Assembly: GCA_027559495.1 (NCBI GenBank)
Contig: JAMXSV010000008.1
Coordinates: 620,001 to 684,000, forward strand
Length of the DNA stretch: 64,000 nt
Direction: 5' to 3'
DNA from: Aurifilum marmelostoma
Lineage: Eukaryota > Ascomycota > Sordariomycetes > Diaporthales > Cryphonectriaceae
The notes beneath the pieces are model-generated. The model made no database searches and was not told where the DNA came from. It worked only from the letters and a program-made list of their open reading frames with translations. Numbering within the stretch: the stretch's first letter is position 1; the number at the start of each line of letters is the position of its first letter. The position numbers and the translations under genes were made by a program. Below are positions 54,849-64,000 of the stretch, piece after piece.

Positions 54849-56510
54849 ATGCCCCGCACACTCGTTCTCCGACCACCGCCTCCCACGCGAGTGATCACGA
54901 CTACAACCACCCTTTCGTCCCGTCGACTTGCCTCTTTTCTGTCTTGTAGCAGCAGGAAGAACAACAAGGCACGCCTGAAAGATCCGTTTTTCTCTCTGCC
55001 CTGTGCCCCTCGTTACCAGCAGCAGCATCGAAGCTACCTTACCGAAGCTATCCGTGCCCACCAAGCTCGCAAGATGGCCGGCGCCCCTCAGCTCGACGGC
55101 TACTTCAGCCAGGTCGATGCCCTCGCTCCCAAGTTCATCGAACGCCTTGCTGCTGCCGTAGCCATCCCCTCCGTCTCTGCCGAAGATGCCCGCCGTCCGG
55201 ATGTCGTGCGCATGGCCCACTTCCTCGAGACCGAGCTCAAGGCCCTGGGTGCCGAGGTCGAGCTCCGCCCTCTGGGCAAGCAGCACGGCAAGGACAACCT
55301 CGACCTCCCGCCTGTCGTGGTGGCCCGCTACGGCAACGACAAGAACAAGCGTACCATCCTCGTCTACGGTCACTACGACGTCCAGCCCGCCGAGAAGTCC
55401 GACGGCTGGGCCACCGAGCCCTTCACCCTGACGGTCGCCGAGGACGGGAGGATGCTGGGCCGCGGCTCGACTGATGACAAGGGACCGGTGCTGGGCTGGC
55501 TGAACGCCATCGAGGCCCACCAGAAGGCTGGTGTTGACTTCCCCGTCAACCTGCTCATGTGCTTTGAGGGAATGGAGGAGTACGGCTCGGACGGGCTGGA
55601 CGACTTCATCATGGCGGAGAAGGACAAGTACTTCAAGAATGCCGATGCCGTCTGCATCAGCGACAACTACTGGCTGGGCACCGAGAAGCCCTGCCTGACC
55701 TATGGTCTGCGTGGGTGCAACTACTACAACATCGAGGTGTCGGGCCCCGGTGCCGATCTGCACAGTGGTGTGTTTGGCGGCACGGCGCAGGAGCCCATGA
55801 CCGACCTGATACGGGTCATGGGCACCCTCGTCGACACCGACGGCAAGATCCAGATCCCGGGCATCATGGAGCAGGTCGCCCCGGTGAGCCCCGAGGAGGA
55901 GACTCTGTACGACAGCATCAGCTTCACCATGGAGACCCTGCACGAGTCGCTCGGCAGCAAGACGACCATCTTCGAGGACAAGAAGCCCACCCTCATGGCC
56001 CGCTGGCGATACCCATCCCTATCCCTCCACGGAATCGAGGGCGCCTTCTCCTCGCCTGGCGCAAAGACCGTCATCCCCGCCCATGTCACCGGCAAGTTCA
56101 GCATCCGCACTGTGCCGGACATGGACATCGACAAGACCAACGAGTGTGTGGCCAAGTACGTGCAGGAGCAGTTTGCCAAGCTCGGCTCCAAGAACACCCT
56201 CAAGGTCTACCCCCAGCACGTCGGCAAGTGGTGGGTCGCCTCGCCCAAGCACTGGAACTTCAGCGCCGCCGCCAAGGCCGTCGAGAGGGTCTGGGGCGTC
56301 GCCCCCGACTTCACGCGCGAGGGCGGCAGCATCCCCGTGACCCTGACCTTCGAGCAGGCCACGGGCAAGAACGTGCTGCTGCTGCCCATGGGCTCGTCGA
56401 CCGACGGTGCCCACTCGATCAACGAGAAGCTGGACAAGAGGAATTATGTCGAGGGCATCAAGCTCCTGGGTGCCTACCTGCACTATGTGGCCGTCGAGCC
56501 TGCGCAGTAG
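54849..56510 (+). CDS. DUG1: M20 metallodipeptidase, DUG1/CNDP2 type
   Basis: Di-zinc dipeptidase; the yeast orthologue cleaves Cys-Gly in glutathione breakdown. 553 aa from ATG 54849, or 478 aa from ATG 55074 (MAGAPQLDGYFSQVDALAPK), where homologues usually begin. Zinc-site motifs are intact: ILVYGHYDVQP (His, Asp), GRGSTDDKGPVLGW (bridging Asp), CFEGMEEYGSDGL (catalytic and metal Glu), DNYWLG and TDGAHSINE (last His). The lid domain has YYNIEVSGPGADLHSGVFGG. The first about 65 residues have many Arg, Ser and Thr and only one acid, like a mitochondrial presequence. Two starts could therefore give mitochondrial and cytosolic forms; or the upstream part may be untranslated leader. No introns. 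Confidence 0.93.
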   Translation: MPRTLVLRPPPPTRVITTTTTLSSRRLASFLSCSSRKNNKARLKDPFFSLPCAPRYQQQHRSYLTEAIRAHQARKMAGAPQLDGYFSQVDALAPKFIERLAAAVAIPSVSAEDARRPDVVRMAHFLETELKALGAEVELRPLGKQHGKDNLDLPPVVVARYGNDKNKRTILVYGHYDVQPAEKSDGWATEPFTLTVAEDGRMLGRGSTDDKGPVLGWLNAIEAHQKAGVDFPVNLLMCFEGMEEYGSDGLDDFIMAEKDKYFKNADAVCISDNYWLGTEKPCLTYGLRGCNYYNIEVSGPGADLHSGVFGGTAQEPMTDLIRVMGTLVDTDGKIQIPGIMEQVAPVSPEEETLYDSISFTMETLHESLGSKTTIFEDKKPTLMARWRYPSLSLHGIEGAFSSPGAKTVIPAHVTGKFSIRTVPDMDIDKTNECVAKYVQEQFAKLGSKNTLKVYPQHVGKWWVASPKHWNFSAAAKAVERVWGVAPDFTREGGSIPVTLTFEQATGKNVLLLPMGSSTDGAHSINEKLDKRNYVEGIKLLGAYLHYVAVEPAQ

Positions 56511-57749
56511 TCGACACGCTTATCGTGTGGGCTCTAGCGAGTTGACCCGGAGAAAACCAAGTTCAGCGTACCAAATGAAATATTTCAATGTCTCACATGC
56601 TAGACAGCGTCCATGGACTCATCTTCTTTTGTCGTGAGGTTTGAAGTCAGAGGCCACTTGAATCCGTTTTACACATACTTCAAAGGTATCCCAAGCCAAT
56701 GCAGAGACGAGATTGGTCTTTTGCGGTAAGATAACTTCCAGCCTGCTTGCTGCGATCTGAATCGGACATGTCTCTCGGACTCGATTGCAATCAGCTGTTG
56801 GTTCCCGGCCAAACCAATCCCCCCCCCCCCGGCCTAGATCTGCACCACATATACTCACTCACCCAGTTCAGTCGACTCTATGCTTTCCCAAGAGAGTGCA
56901 CATCACATCCACCATAACCAGGGATTCTTGAACAATGAGATACATGAATTTTCATACAGAAATCGGCCGGATTGCTTTACCGACGGACAGCTCTTGCGTA
57001 ACGCATTCATTCATTTTTCCCGGATGAATTTCTGGCCGACGGCGCAGGCGCAGACCCCTGCCCTCAACACCACCTATGCTTGCGACTTGAGATCGTTGAA
57101 TTTCCATCCGTGGATAGTCCACGGAAGGAGAGATTTACACGATGATGACGAATGGCTGGAGAGAGCTTGATTAGGTACACAAGACAGGGTTGAAGACTCC
57201 TTCGCGCGTGTTCGGAGTTCCTGACCAGCGCAGATGGGGACGGAATTGCCCTGGGTCAGATCCCAGGTCCTCTACGCTTAGTTGGTCAGGTAGCTGTCCG
57301 CCTTGAGGATGATAAGTTTGCAGCATATGGGTTTGCTGATTACCAATAGAACTGGGATTGAGACTTTGGTGTATGGCGTTATACTGGCGTGCACATTGTC
57401 AGAGGATCGCAGATTACAAATGGAGGGCTTGAGAGCGATGTCCTGGGTTGTCCCGAATTCCTGGCGAGGGTGGAGATGGCCTCATAATGAGAGCTTCTCC
57501 AGAAGGGTGATGGCGTAACCTTAACGATGCCTAAACTTCGACTGTCAATCGTGATGCCTGGGTCTCAGCTCTAGATTGGAAGCATGTTGGTGGATGAAGA
57601 AGGTATATCAAGGCCACAGACACCCGCTCCAAGACACTTACGATCATTACCACAAGAAATCACCGCACATGAACCCGACAGAACTCACTTCCTACGCCTT
57701 CTGAGTACCACTACTTCTCTTTCTCAAAACCCCAGCCAGAAAAACAAAA
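56511..57749. other. 1.2-kb gap, no gene seen
   Basis: DUG1-like 3' region and upstream of the SnoaL-like gene. Includes a C12 tract at 56819-56830. No convincing frame. Confidence 0.5.
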
Positions 57750-58224
57750 ATGTCCCTCCAACCCCCTCCCAACCCTCCCCACCGACCTCCCAGGCCTCAC
57801 CCCACGCGAAGCCATCCTCGACGCCTTCCACCGCCTCCTCACAGGCATCGACACCCACGACCGCAGCCTCTGGCAGTCCAGCGCCACCCAAGACGCCACG
57901 GTAGACCTAGACGGCAAGACCGCCCTCGCCCACGACGCGGACCTGTTCGGGTCCGTTTCGCGGCTGGTCACGACCCACCTGACCAGCAGCGAGCGCGTGC
58001 TCGTCCGCGAGGGCGGGGCGACGGCGTCGATGACGGCGGGCGGGGCGACGCAGCATTTCCGCGCCGGGGAGGAGTTCTCTGCTGGGGCGGAGGGCCTCTT
58101 GTCTGGGGCGCGGTTTTATGTGGATTTTGTGAAGGGGGCCGAGGACGGGGTCTGGCGGGTTTCGCATTTTGCTACTAGGACGTGCTGGACTCGGGGGGAT
58201 CAGGAGATTGTGAGGGGGGAGTAG
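57750..58224 (+). CDS. SnoaL-like (NTF2-fold) protein, frame interrupted near its start
   Basis: About 157 aa. Small alpha+beta-barrel protein of the SnoaL/NTF2-like superfamily; in fungi these are mostly uncharacterised or act in secondary metabolism. After the break the chain reads TPREAILDAFHRLLTGIDTH, DRSLWQSSATQDATVDLDGK, VTTHLTSSERVLVREGGATA, GARFYVDFVKGAEDGVWRVS and CWTRGDQEIVRG, a typical SnoaL pattern of helix, Asp-rich turn and strands. This frame has no ATG of its own: the ATG at 57750 (MSLQP) lies one frame away. One C fewer in the C5 (57762-57766) or nearby C-rich tract would join them. A missed intron cannot be excluded. Assigned by fold-type pattern only. Confidence 0.68.
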
Positions 58225-60892
58225 AGGGTGGGAGGAGGGGATTTCGAGTCTGAGGGAGATTTTGGTAAACCATTGATGAGAAAGTACTGGCAAGGGATAT
58301 ATGTGTTGTTCTGCTCCGGATTTGTTTCTAGAGCACTTCGTATGGGCTTGGTGGAGAACTAGGGCCATTGTCTTGAGGGCTTTGTTTAGTTGATTCGATG
58401 TGAATGAATTTCTTTCGGGTGTGGAATGTAATATGCTGGAGAGGCATACTGGTGAATAAGAATCATGAGTTCAGGGGGAAAACAACAAGATAGAACGGAT
58501 AGACGACACAAGATATTCCTCTCGTGCAAGGCGACTTACATGATTCTGTTGACGCGAATGAGGGAACATGAAACAATAGCAAAAGATTATCCACAGGTGC
58601 AAGAGTCTACGACCGACAGAGATACGAAGGAAAGGGATCGCAAGACACTACATCAAGAGTTGTAGTCATGTTTTCAGCTGTCTGCCGCGTTCCACTTGTC
58701 TCGGGAAGGCCTCTGTTTTCTTCAATGTTATTGTCTTTTCTCTCCCTTTCTACTTGGACATTCTCCCCAGTTTCGCGGGATGAACGGATATGACTCGACA
58801 GATGTTCCAAAATCAGAATATGCCATTTTCAAAGGCACACAGTTGGCAAACATCGACAGCCTTACACACATTTCACAGGCCGTGGATGTGGTCAGTCTAT
58901 CAAAGAGTACCATTGACCTATCAAATTTGTTATCCTGAGTCAAAATGAGTCCTTGAACTGAGGAAGTGAATTGGAAAGTGAGTCATCTCAGGAGGCTGCA
59001 TGCATGCATATGCGCCAGTAAGCTGTACGTACTGGATTATTGCTGAAGGGGGGGGGGGAGCGCTGGTGTGTGGTGTGAAGGATAGGCGGGGATCGGGGAT
59101 AGTAGACACTCGTGATGATAAATGCAGGCTGGCTTGAGAGCCATGATTCTAGACGGACTATTGGCGCTGATCTTCGAGACCTCACCGTTGAGATAGGATA
59201 ACGCACGCCTGCAAAATACTATAGTACTGCGAATATAACGCCGAGAAAGTGCCAGCGCTGCAGATGAAGGGGGGGGGAGGTAATTGCGCCTAGAATAAGA
59301 ATGTGGTTGGCCCATTCTTCTTGCAAAATGACAGTCGACAGACTAGGAATAACAAAGAGTCATAAGCAGGGGATAGATGGAATGAGGCTGTTCATGTTAC
59401 GATATCTTCGGCCCGTCCAGAGCCTCGCATCCAAAGTGCAGCAGGTCTTTCTGAAAACGTCCTCACTTGTGTGATGTGATGAGGACTAAGTTGGTGAAGA
59501 CGAGCAAGGGTGCAGCGTCCCATGTAAGCTAATTTAGCCCTAGCAGCACTGATACGCGTCGTGAGAAGGGCAGGGGTCTTAAGAGGTTTCTGTCCAATCA
59601 GACCAGACCAGGCGGAAGCCAATAGGGCAATGGCAGGGGTGCTGAGGGCGTCTGGTGTGTTTTGCCAGCGGGACGGGGCGGGCCACTAAAGGCCACTGAT
59701 TCTTGCACCTGTGGGCCCTATAGGCCAAACTCACGCGTCTGTCTGGCGTCATGGCTAGGCAGTAGACGGCTGGCAATGTTATTTGAAGCCTCGAGGGATG
59801 GAGACAGGATGTCTATGGCACATGATGCAGAAGTCGAGGTTGTGGGGGGCACTGCAGGGTACCCTCATGTTATTTTCTGCAACCCACTTGTGTCTCCCTC
59901 GATAATGGTCGAGGGACTCATTCCGTACTTGGTTAACACCGAGGGCGACAGAGGTTGCCTACTACAGGACAAGGCTATACGGGGATACTTTTACCTGCTG
60001 TATCCGCCCCCAATCCTGTCCTCTAGGCGCTACCCCAAGCTCCAAGACCCAATCCAGAGACGCCCGTATTAATCGCCCTTCCCCGTCTGTCACCATACTG
60101 TTGTGCCACACTGCTACAGGGATCCGCTCACGATCCCTAGGCCTCCCTCCCCCCGCTCCTCCACTTTGCTGACCCACTCATCCGTGCTTCTCGCCTATCA
60201 CTGCAGCAGCACTTTCCGTACAATCCCTCCTCGTCCGTCATCCTCCTTGTCACCCTGCCTTCACCCTCTGTCCCTGGTCGAGCACGTACTCTGCCAGGCA
60301 TAAGCTCTGACCCCAAACACCCCGATACCGATACGATTGACTGGATCCTTTTGCGCCTCACTTTTACTCCAGTCCGCAATTCACGCTTCAGCTATCATCT
60401 CATTTGCGCCGCCGTCCGCCTCGTCTCACAGCATCTCGACCACATCTCGACGCATAAATATTCAGTGTCGCCTCTGTCTGTCGCAGCATCTCCCACTATC
60501 CAGATCATCCCAATGTGGTCAGTGCCTGCCTCAGGATCCCCATCAAGCCCCGAGAGACGAGACCACCACAGGTGCACACGCATCGTGTCACGGGTTGGAA
60601 AACTGACAATGGCAGCAGTATAGAGACCGCGCGATGTGCTAAGCTCGCCTCTCCGCCTCATGCGACCCAGCTGTGCTGGCCAGGGTCGCCCGTTATATAT
60701 TGCGCCTCTGCTCCCCCGCGACCACTGGACCTGCCAGTCCCGAGTCCTCATCTTCGACCTTTTTCGACCCCCAAGCTCGACCTCCTTGACCCGACCCGAA
60801 CCGTCCCGCCTGCGCCCGTGTTGGCGCCGTCCTTTACGCTGGCCTCCTCTCGAGAGATTGTTGAGACCAAGAGATGAGCCCAGCCGTGCTCG
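58225..60892. other. 2.7-kb gap upstream of the last gene
   Basis: Downstream of the SnoaL-like gene and a long leader or promoter of the gene starting at 60893, which is pyrimidine-rich from about 60,100. A G10 tract lies at 59048-59057. Small frames only, none supported. Confidence 0.5.
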
Positions 60893-63800
60893 ATGGCCGC
60901 TGCTCCGTTCATCCCACCCCCCCTCAACACCTCCTTCTCTCCATTTAATATCTTTAATGATGATGGAGGTGCCGCTGCCGCCAGGAACACGCCTCCGCCT
61001 GCGAATCCCAGCCTGCCTGGAGGACCATGCAATTTCGTTGATCTGACTCATGGACCAAATGGGCCAAGATGCGGCTGCCGTCGCTTCTGGAGTCGTCAGG
61101 TCACTACTGGCGCCGGGAACTCGGCAGTGGATCATATGAGCTGGTGTATGTGTTCGCACCATGCCTGCTTCCACGATAATATACAGAATACCCAGGGACA
61201 GCCCACATCCGCACCGGTTGTAGACAACACGCGGGGCCAGGAAAATGAGAGGCCAAGGTCGAACAGGGCACCACTGAGCCCAGTCCAGGACTTCACTTCG
61301 CTTCATATGCCCAATAGCATGGATGCCGCCGCTATGGACCTTACTGCTTTCAACTTTGACCCTTTTCCGCTGGACCAAGGACTTGATGTGGACCTGCCGC
61401 AGGCCAATCCGCCAGGACCCCCACCACCACCACAGGACAATGATTCTATGCCGGATACCATGAGCTGGAAGAATGTGTTGTCTACACAGGGAGGCCACAC
61501 TCCTCTGCCGCCTCTCCCCTCACAGTGCCTCTTGCCAGAGTCACAAGCAGCGTCCACCACCACCTCCGGCTCATTGAGATACCTGAGACCATTCGGCGGG
61601 AAGGGACTCAACACACTAAGTGGTGTGCCCTCCAAGGATCGTGACCATGCCACCAGTAAAAGTACAACCAGAGGCGTTGCGTCTGCGCCGGCCGCGAGTC
61701 CGGAACGCCGTTCATCTCATGGCGGCATGACTTTTGGATCTGCGTCCAAGACTCTCACCCCGGGACTGCTTCGCGGCATGGAATCGTCTCCTGCCTCGCC
61801 TGCCCTGCCTGCTGGTCGAGATGCTGAGGCTTTGCAGGGCCTGATAGACACCGTTGACGGACACGAACAGCGACTCGACAAGTTGGAGACCGGTTCAGTC
61901 TATAACGCGGCTCACGAAGAGTGCTCAGACAAACAAGATCTGCTTGACCTCCGGGTGACAGATCTCGAGAGCCGTATGGATGATGTTGAGAAGAAGCAGA
62001 ATGATGATACGACAAGTGTTGGCACTAGTCGCCGTGCCACCCAGCGCGATGATGACGCTACCATCAGTGTCGTGTCTGGGCCAATTGCCGATCCGGCGGC
62101 TGTTGCTAGCCGTGCAGCTCTGAGCAGCCAGCTAGAGGCTCTGCAGGCCCGCGTCAACCAGCTCTCGGCTTATCCCGTGCCTACGTACAGCTCCCCCTGG
62201 CAGCTGGAAGTGGTCTTCCTCCCCTTTCCCCTCAGGGGAATCTGGCAGGGAGCACAAGACTTCAAGACACCTCGGCTGTCTGCAGGGCGTGACGAATGGG
62301 TACAGACCCCCAACACCAACAGCAGAGCAACGCCAGACCCGCAGACGTTTGCCTCGTGTAACGAATGGGTTGGGGAGGACTCGGGATGGCTGCTGCCTAA
62401 AGCAATCGTGCCCGGCCGCATGATCGACTGGCGTCTGAAAAGTCGTGGCTTGGTCAAGACAGTGTCGGTGCGGGGTCCTGATGCTCGGAGTGTGCAGCTA
62501 GCGGTGGCGAACGCCTTTGAGGGCATCCTGCGCTTGATGCCCAGCCCTGCCGACCCTGAATCCCCTTACGCCGCAGACCCACGGGTCGAAAGATTCTTCG
62601 GCCTTCGGCAGTCGTGGGTGCCGCTTCGAAAAGTGCATAAGGATTCCCGGCTTCGCTTCTTGTCTCCGGAAGAGCTTGTGACACCTGTCTCGTGGAACAC
62701 CGCCTTCTTGACAAATGTTGTCATGAAGGCAACGGGCATACATCGACTGTACATCACTCAGCCGGAGGCATATCTTCAGGACAACCCCTTTTCGAGTCAC
62801 AGGGGGGCTGTCAACTCTGGCTGGACTTGGCAGAAACTCCGCGAACTCACGCGCGTCTACCCCGGATCGCAAGGCAGCGGTTGCGATACAGAGATACCAG
62901 AAGCTGATGCGCTCGAGTGGTATTGGCGATACAATGCTCGGCTTGATGAGCCCTCAGCCCCTCGCCTGCCTCATACGGATCCAGGTCAGTGCCGTGAGAG
63001 AGCCTTCACTGCCTCTAGGACGTCGGAAGGCTCCACGCAGCAATTCTTCACTGGGCCATCCAACATCATGACCTCAATGAGCCCTACCCTCACGCGGGGC
63101 CAATCACCACTCATCCAGAGGGAACGAAGGGGCTCCCGGCCGCGTTCCATGCGGGCCGTCTCAGTCCCCCTTGTTCACTCTCCAGCTCTGTCGTCTCCGC
63201 GAAGCAGTCGCCGAATGTCGCCTTATCCCATGACTCCTGCACTTGCCAGGTCCAGCAGTGGGCGTCACTCTTCCCCCCTCATCCCTGGTCGTCCTAGTCC
63301 TCGTCTATCCGTGGTGACCAACCCACCTCCAGCATATATGGTGACAAAAGACAGGCGGAGGATAGACCGTTCACCGTCTATCCGATTCCAATACACCCCA
63401 CGCCACAGCCATCGGTCGTACAGCCGCAGCCCCAGCGTGGCTTTCCAGTTTCCAAATGTGAATATGGAAGAGTCGGTTCGAGGCTCGGCTCGTGTGGCTC
63501 CTTACGCCTACGCCACCCCATTCAGTAACGCCCCTCCAGACTGCCCGTCCCAACGGTTCCGAAACCGTAATGTCGAGTATGAGGACGAGGACATGGCCTT
63601 CGCCGATGACCACGGCAGCCCTTTGACAGATTGCGACGACTCCGATATCGACATATGCGAAGACGAAAATGACATGCTCGATACGATAGAGAGCGACTCT
63701 GGCGATGATGACGACCACCGCCACCGCTCATCACAACAACAACAACAAGGACAAACACACAGCCAACCCCTCCAGGAACAGCAGTTATCGTCGTCACAGC

Positions 63801-64000
63801 CGCATCGTCCTGAAGACGAGGTCTGGACAGGCATCGAAGACAACACCACGTCGGACGAAGAGAACGTCAACCCTCGTGGCGGTGAAGAAGAGGGTGAGAT
63901 GAATGACGACGGCAGCGATACCTCGTCCCAACCATCAGAGTATGCCAGCACCCAGCGGGCATGGCAAATGCTTGCCGCCGGCGGAGGTCGGGAGATGACG
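60893..64000 (+). CDS. Large unknown protein with Cys/His N-terminal motif, truncated by the window edge
   Basis: An uninterrupted frame of 1036 codons from ATG 60893 to the last base, with no stop reached, so the C-terminus is missing. No named family recognised. Residues 46-94 hold a Cys/His cluster: CNFVDLTHGPNGPRCGCRRF then SWCMCSHHACFHD, that is CxC (60, 62), a 22-residue spacer, and CxCxHHxCxH (85-94), which looks able to bind metal. Coiled-coil stretches lie at about 309-370 and 400-428 (LQGLIDTVDGHEQRLDKLE; AALSSQLEALQARVNQLS). An ordered region at about 432-690 begins SPWQLEVVFLPFPLRGIW and includes SWNTAFLTNVVMKATGIHRL and WTWQKLRELTRVYP. The rest is an Arg/Ser/Pro-rich stretch (about 700-870) and a very acidic tail with a Gln run. 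A nuclear regulatory or scaffold role is a guess. The C7 tract at 60917-60923 makes the first residues uncertain: one C fewer would start the protein at 60874 instead. Confidence 0.78.
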   Translation, partial: MAAAPFIPPPLNTSFSPFNIFNDDGGAAAARNTPPPANPSLPGGPCNFVDLTHGPNGPRCGCRRFWSRQVTTGAGNSAVDHMSWCMCSHHACFHDNIQNTQGQPTSAPVVDNTRGQENERPRSNRAPLSPVQDFTSLHMPNSMDAAAMDLTAFNFDPFPLDQGLDVDLPQANPPGPPPPPQDNDSMPDTMSWKNVLSTQGGHTPLPPLPSQCLLPESQAASTTTSGSLRYLRPFGGKGLNTLSGVPSKDRDHATSKSTTRGVASAPAASPERRSSHGGMTFGSASKTLTPGLLRGMESSPASPALPAGRDAEALQGLIDTVDGHEQRLDKLETGSVYNAAHEECSDKQDLLDLRVTDLESRMDDVEKKQNDDTTSVGTSRRATQRDDDATISVVSGPIADPAAVASRAALSSQLEALQARVNQLSAYPVPTYSSPWQLEVVFLPFPLRGIWQGAQDFKTPRLSAGRDEWVQTPNTNSRATPDPQTFASCNEWVGEDSGWLLPKAIVPGRMIDWRLKSRGLVKTVSVRGPDARSVQLAVANAFEGILRLMPSPADPESPYAADPRVERFFGLRQSWVPLRKVHKDSRLRFLSPEELVTPVSWNTAFLTNVVMKATGIHRLYITQPEAYLQDNPFSSHRGAVNSGWTWQKLRELTRVYPGSQGSGCDTEIPEADALEWYWRYNARLDEPSAPRLPHTDPGQCRERAFTASRTSEGSTQQFFTGPSNIMTSMSPTLTRGQSPLIQRERRGSRPRSMRAVSVPLVHSPALSSPRSSRRMSPYPMTPALARSSSGRHSSPLIPGRPSPRLSVVTNPPPAYMVTKDRRRIDRSPSIRFQYTPRHSHRSYSRSPSVAFQFPNVNMEESVRGSARVAPYAYATPFSNAPPDCPSQRFRNRNVEYEDEDMAFADDHGSPLTDCDDSDIDICEDENDMLDTIESDSGDDDDHRHRSSQQQQQGQTHSQPLQEQQLSSSQPHRPEDEVWTGIEDNTTSDEENVNPRGGEEEGEMNDDGSDTSSQPSEYASTQRAWQMLAAGGGREMT

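Noticed and set aside
54840..55943. 367-codon frame antisense to the DUG1-like gene
   Set aside because: Mirror of a strongly conserved enzyme-coding exon.
60917..60923. Fifth C-tract frameshift in the edge gene
   Set aside because: The frame is open as given from a good ATG; only the choice of start is uncertain, so it is not counted with the four breaks.
60395..61498. 367-codon minus-strand frame over the start of the edge gene
   Set aside because: The plus-strand frame is open for over 3 kb with ordered motifs; the minus frame has none.

Overview
The window reads as nuclear DNA of a filamentous ascomycete (Pezizomycotina, most likely a Sordariomycete). Genes are single units on both strands, with short introns (about 50-265 nt) that have GT-AG ends and CTAAC/CTGAC-type branch points. 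The set is typically fungal: a NACHT-ankyrin NLR-like protein, an expansin-like secreted protein, PEX19, yeast-type mitochondrial factors, and polymorphic C/G tracts between genes. No tRNA, rRNA, CRISPR array or bacterial-type operon was seen. Exon joins below come from conserved protein sequence, splice consensus and reading phase; none has been checked by RNA.

Layout. 1-7 kb: ERV41 (+), a METTL7-like SAM methyltransferase (-) and the mitochondrial ABC1/ADCK1-type kinase MCP2/CQD2 (-). 7.8-17 kb is accessory in character: a 1294-aa NACHT-ankyrin protein (-) whose P-loop sits on a 25-nt exon, about 2.5 kb without a convincing gene, an expansin-like protein (+), and a 678-bp AT-rich foldback element with TA target duplication. 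17-31 kb: an unknown protein (+), PEX19 (-, one apparent GC-AG intron), UBC9 (+), asparagine synthetase (+, with a TGAGTCA site upstream), mitochondrial porin (+), a mitochondrial-looking J protein (-) and methionine aminopeptidase 2 (+). 32-44 kb: a UPS2/PRELI protein (+), a small unknown (-), a YFH7-like P-loop kinase (+), an 816-aa orphan (-), an 88-aa unknown (-) and gamma-tubulin (-). 44.8-64 kb, all +: phospholipase D, COQ7, a Yippee protein, a DUG1-type M20 dipeptidase, a SnoaL-like protein, and a 1036-codon open frame with an N-terminal Cys/His motif that runs off the end of the window.

Most genes are housekeeping and act independently. Several serve mitochondria (MCP2, porin, J protein, UPS2, COQ7), others the secretory and vesicle systems (ERV41, PLD), peroxisomes (PEX19), SUMO (UBC9), amino-acid synthesis (asparagine synthetase) and microtubule nucleation (gamma-tubulin).

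Most notable: four reading frames (YFH7-like, the 88-aa protein, PLD, SnoaL-like) are each broken by what looks like one extra C (G on the coding strand for one) in a C/G-rich tract. This suggests an assembly artefact or tract instability rather than four independent pseudogenes. Other points are P-loops carried on tiny exons in two unrelated NTPases, a candidate undescribed CxC...CxCxHHxCxH motif protein at the right edge, and the foldback element.
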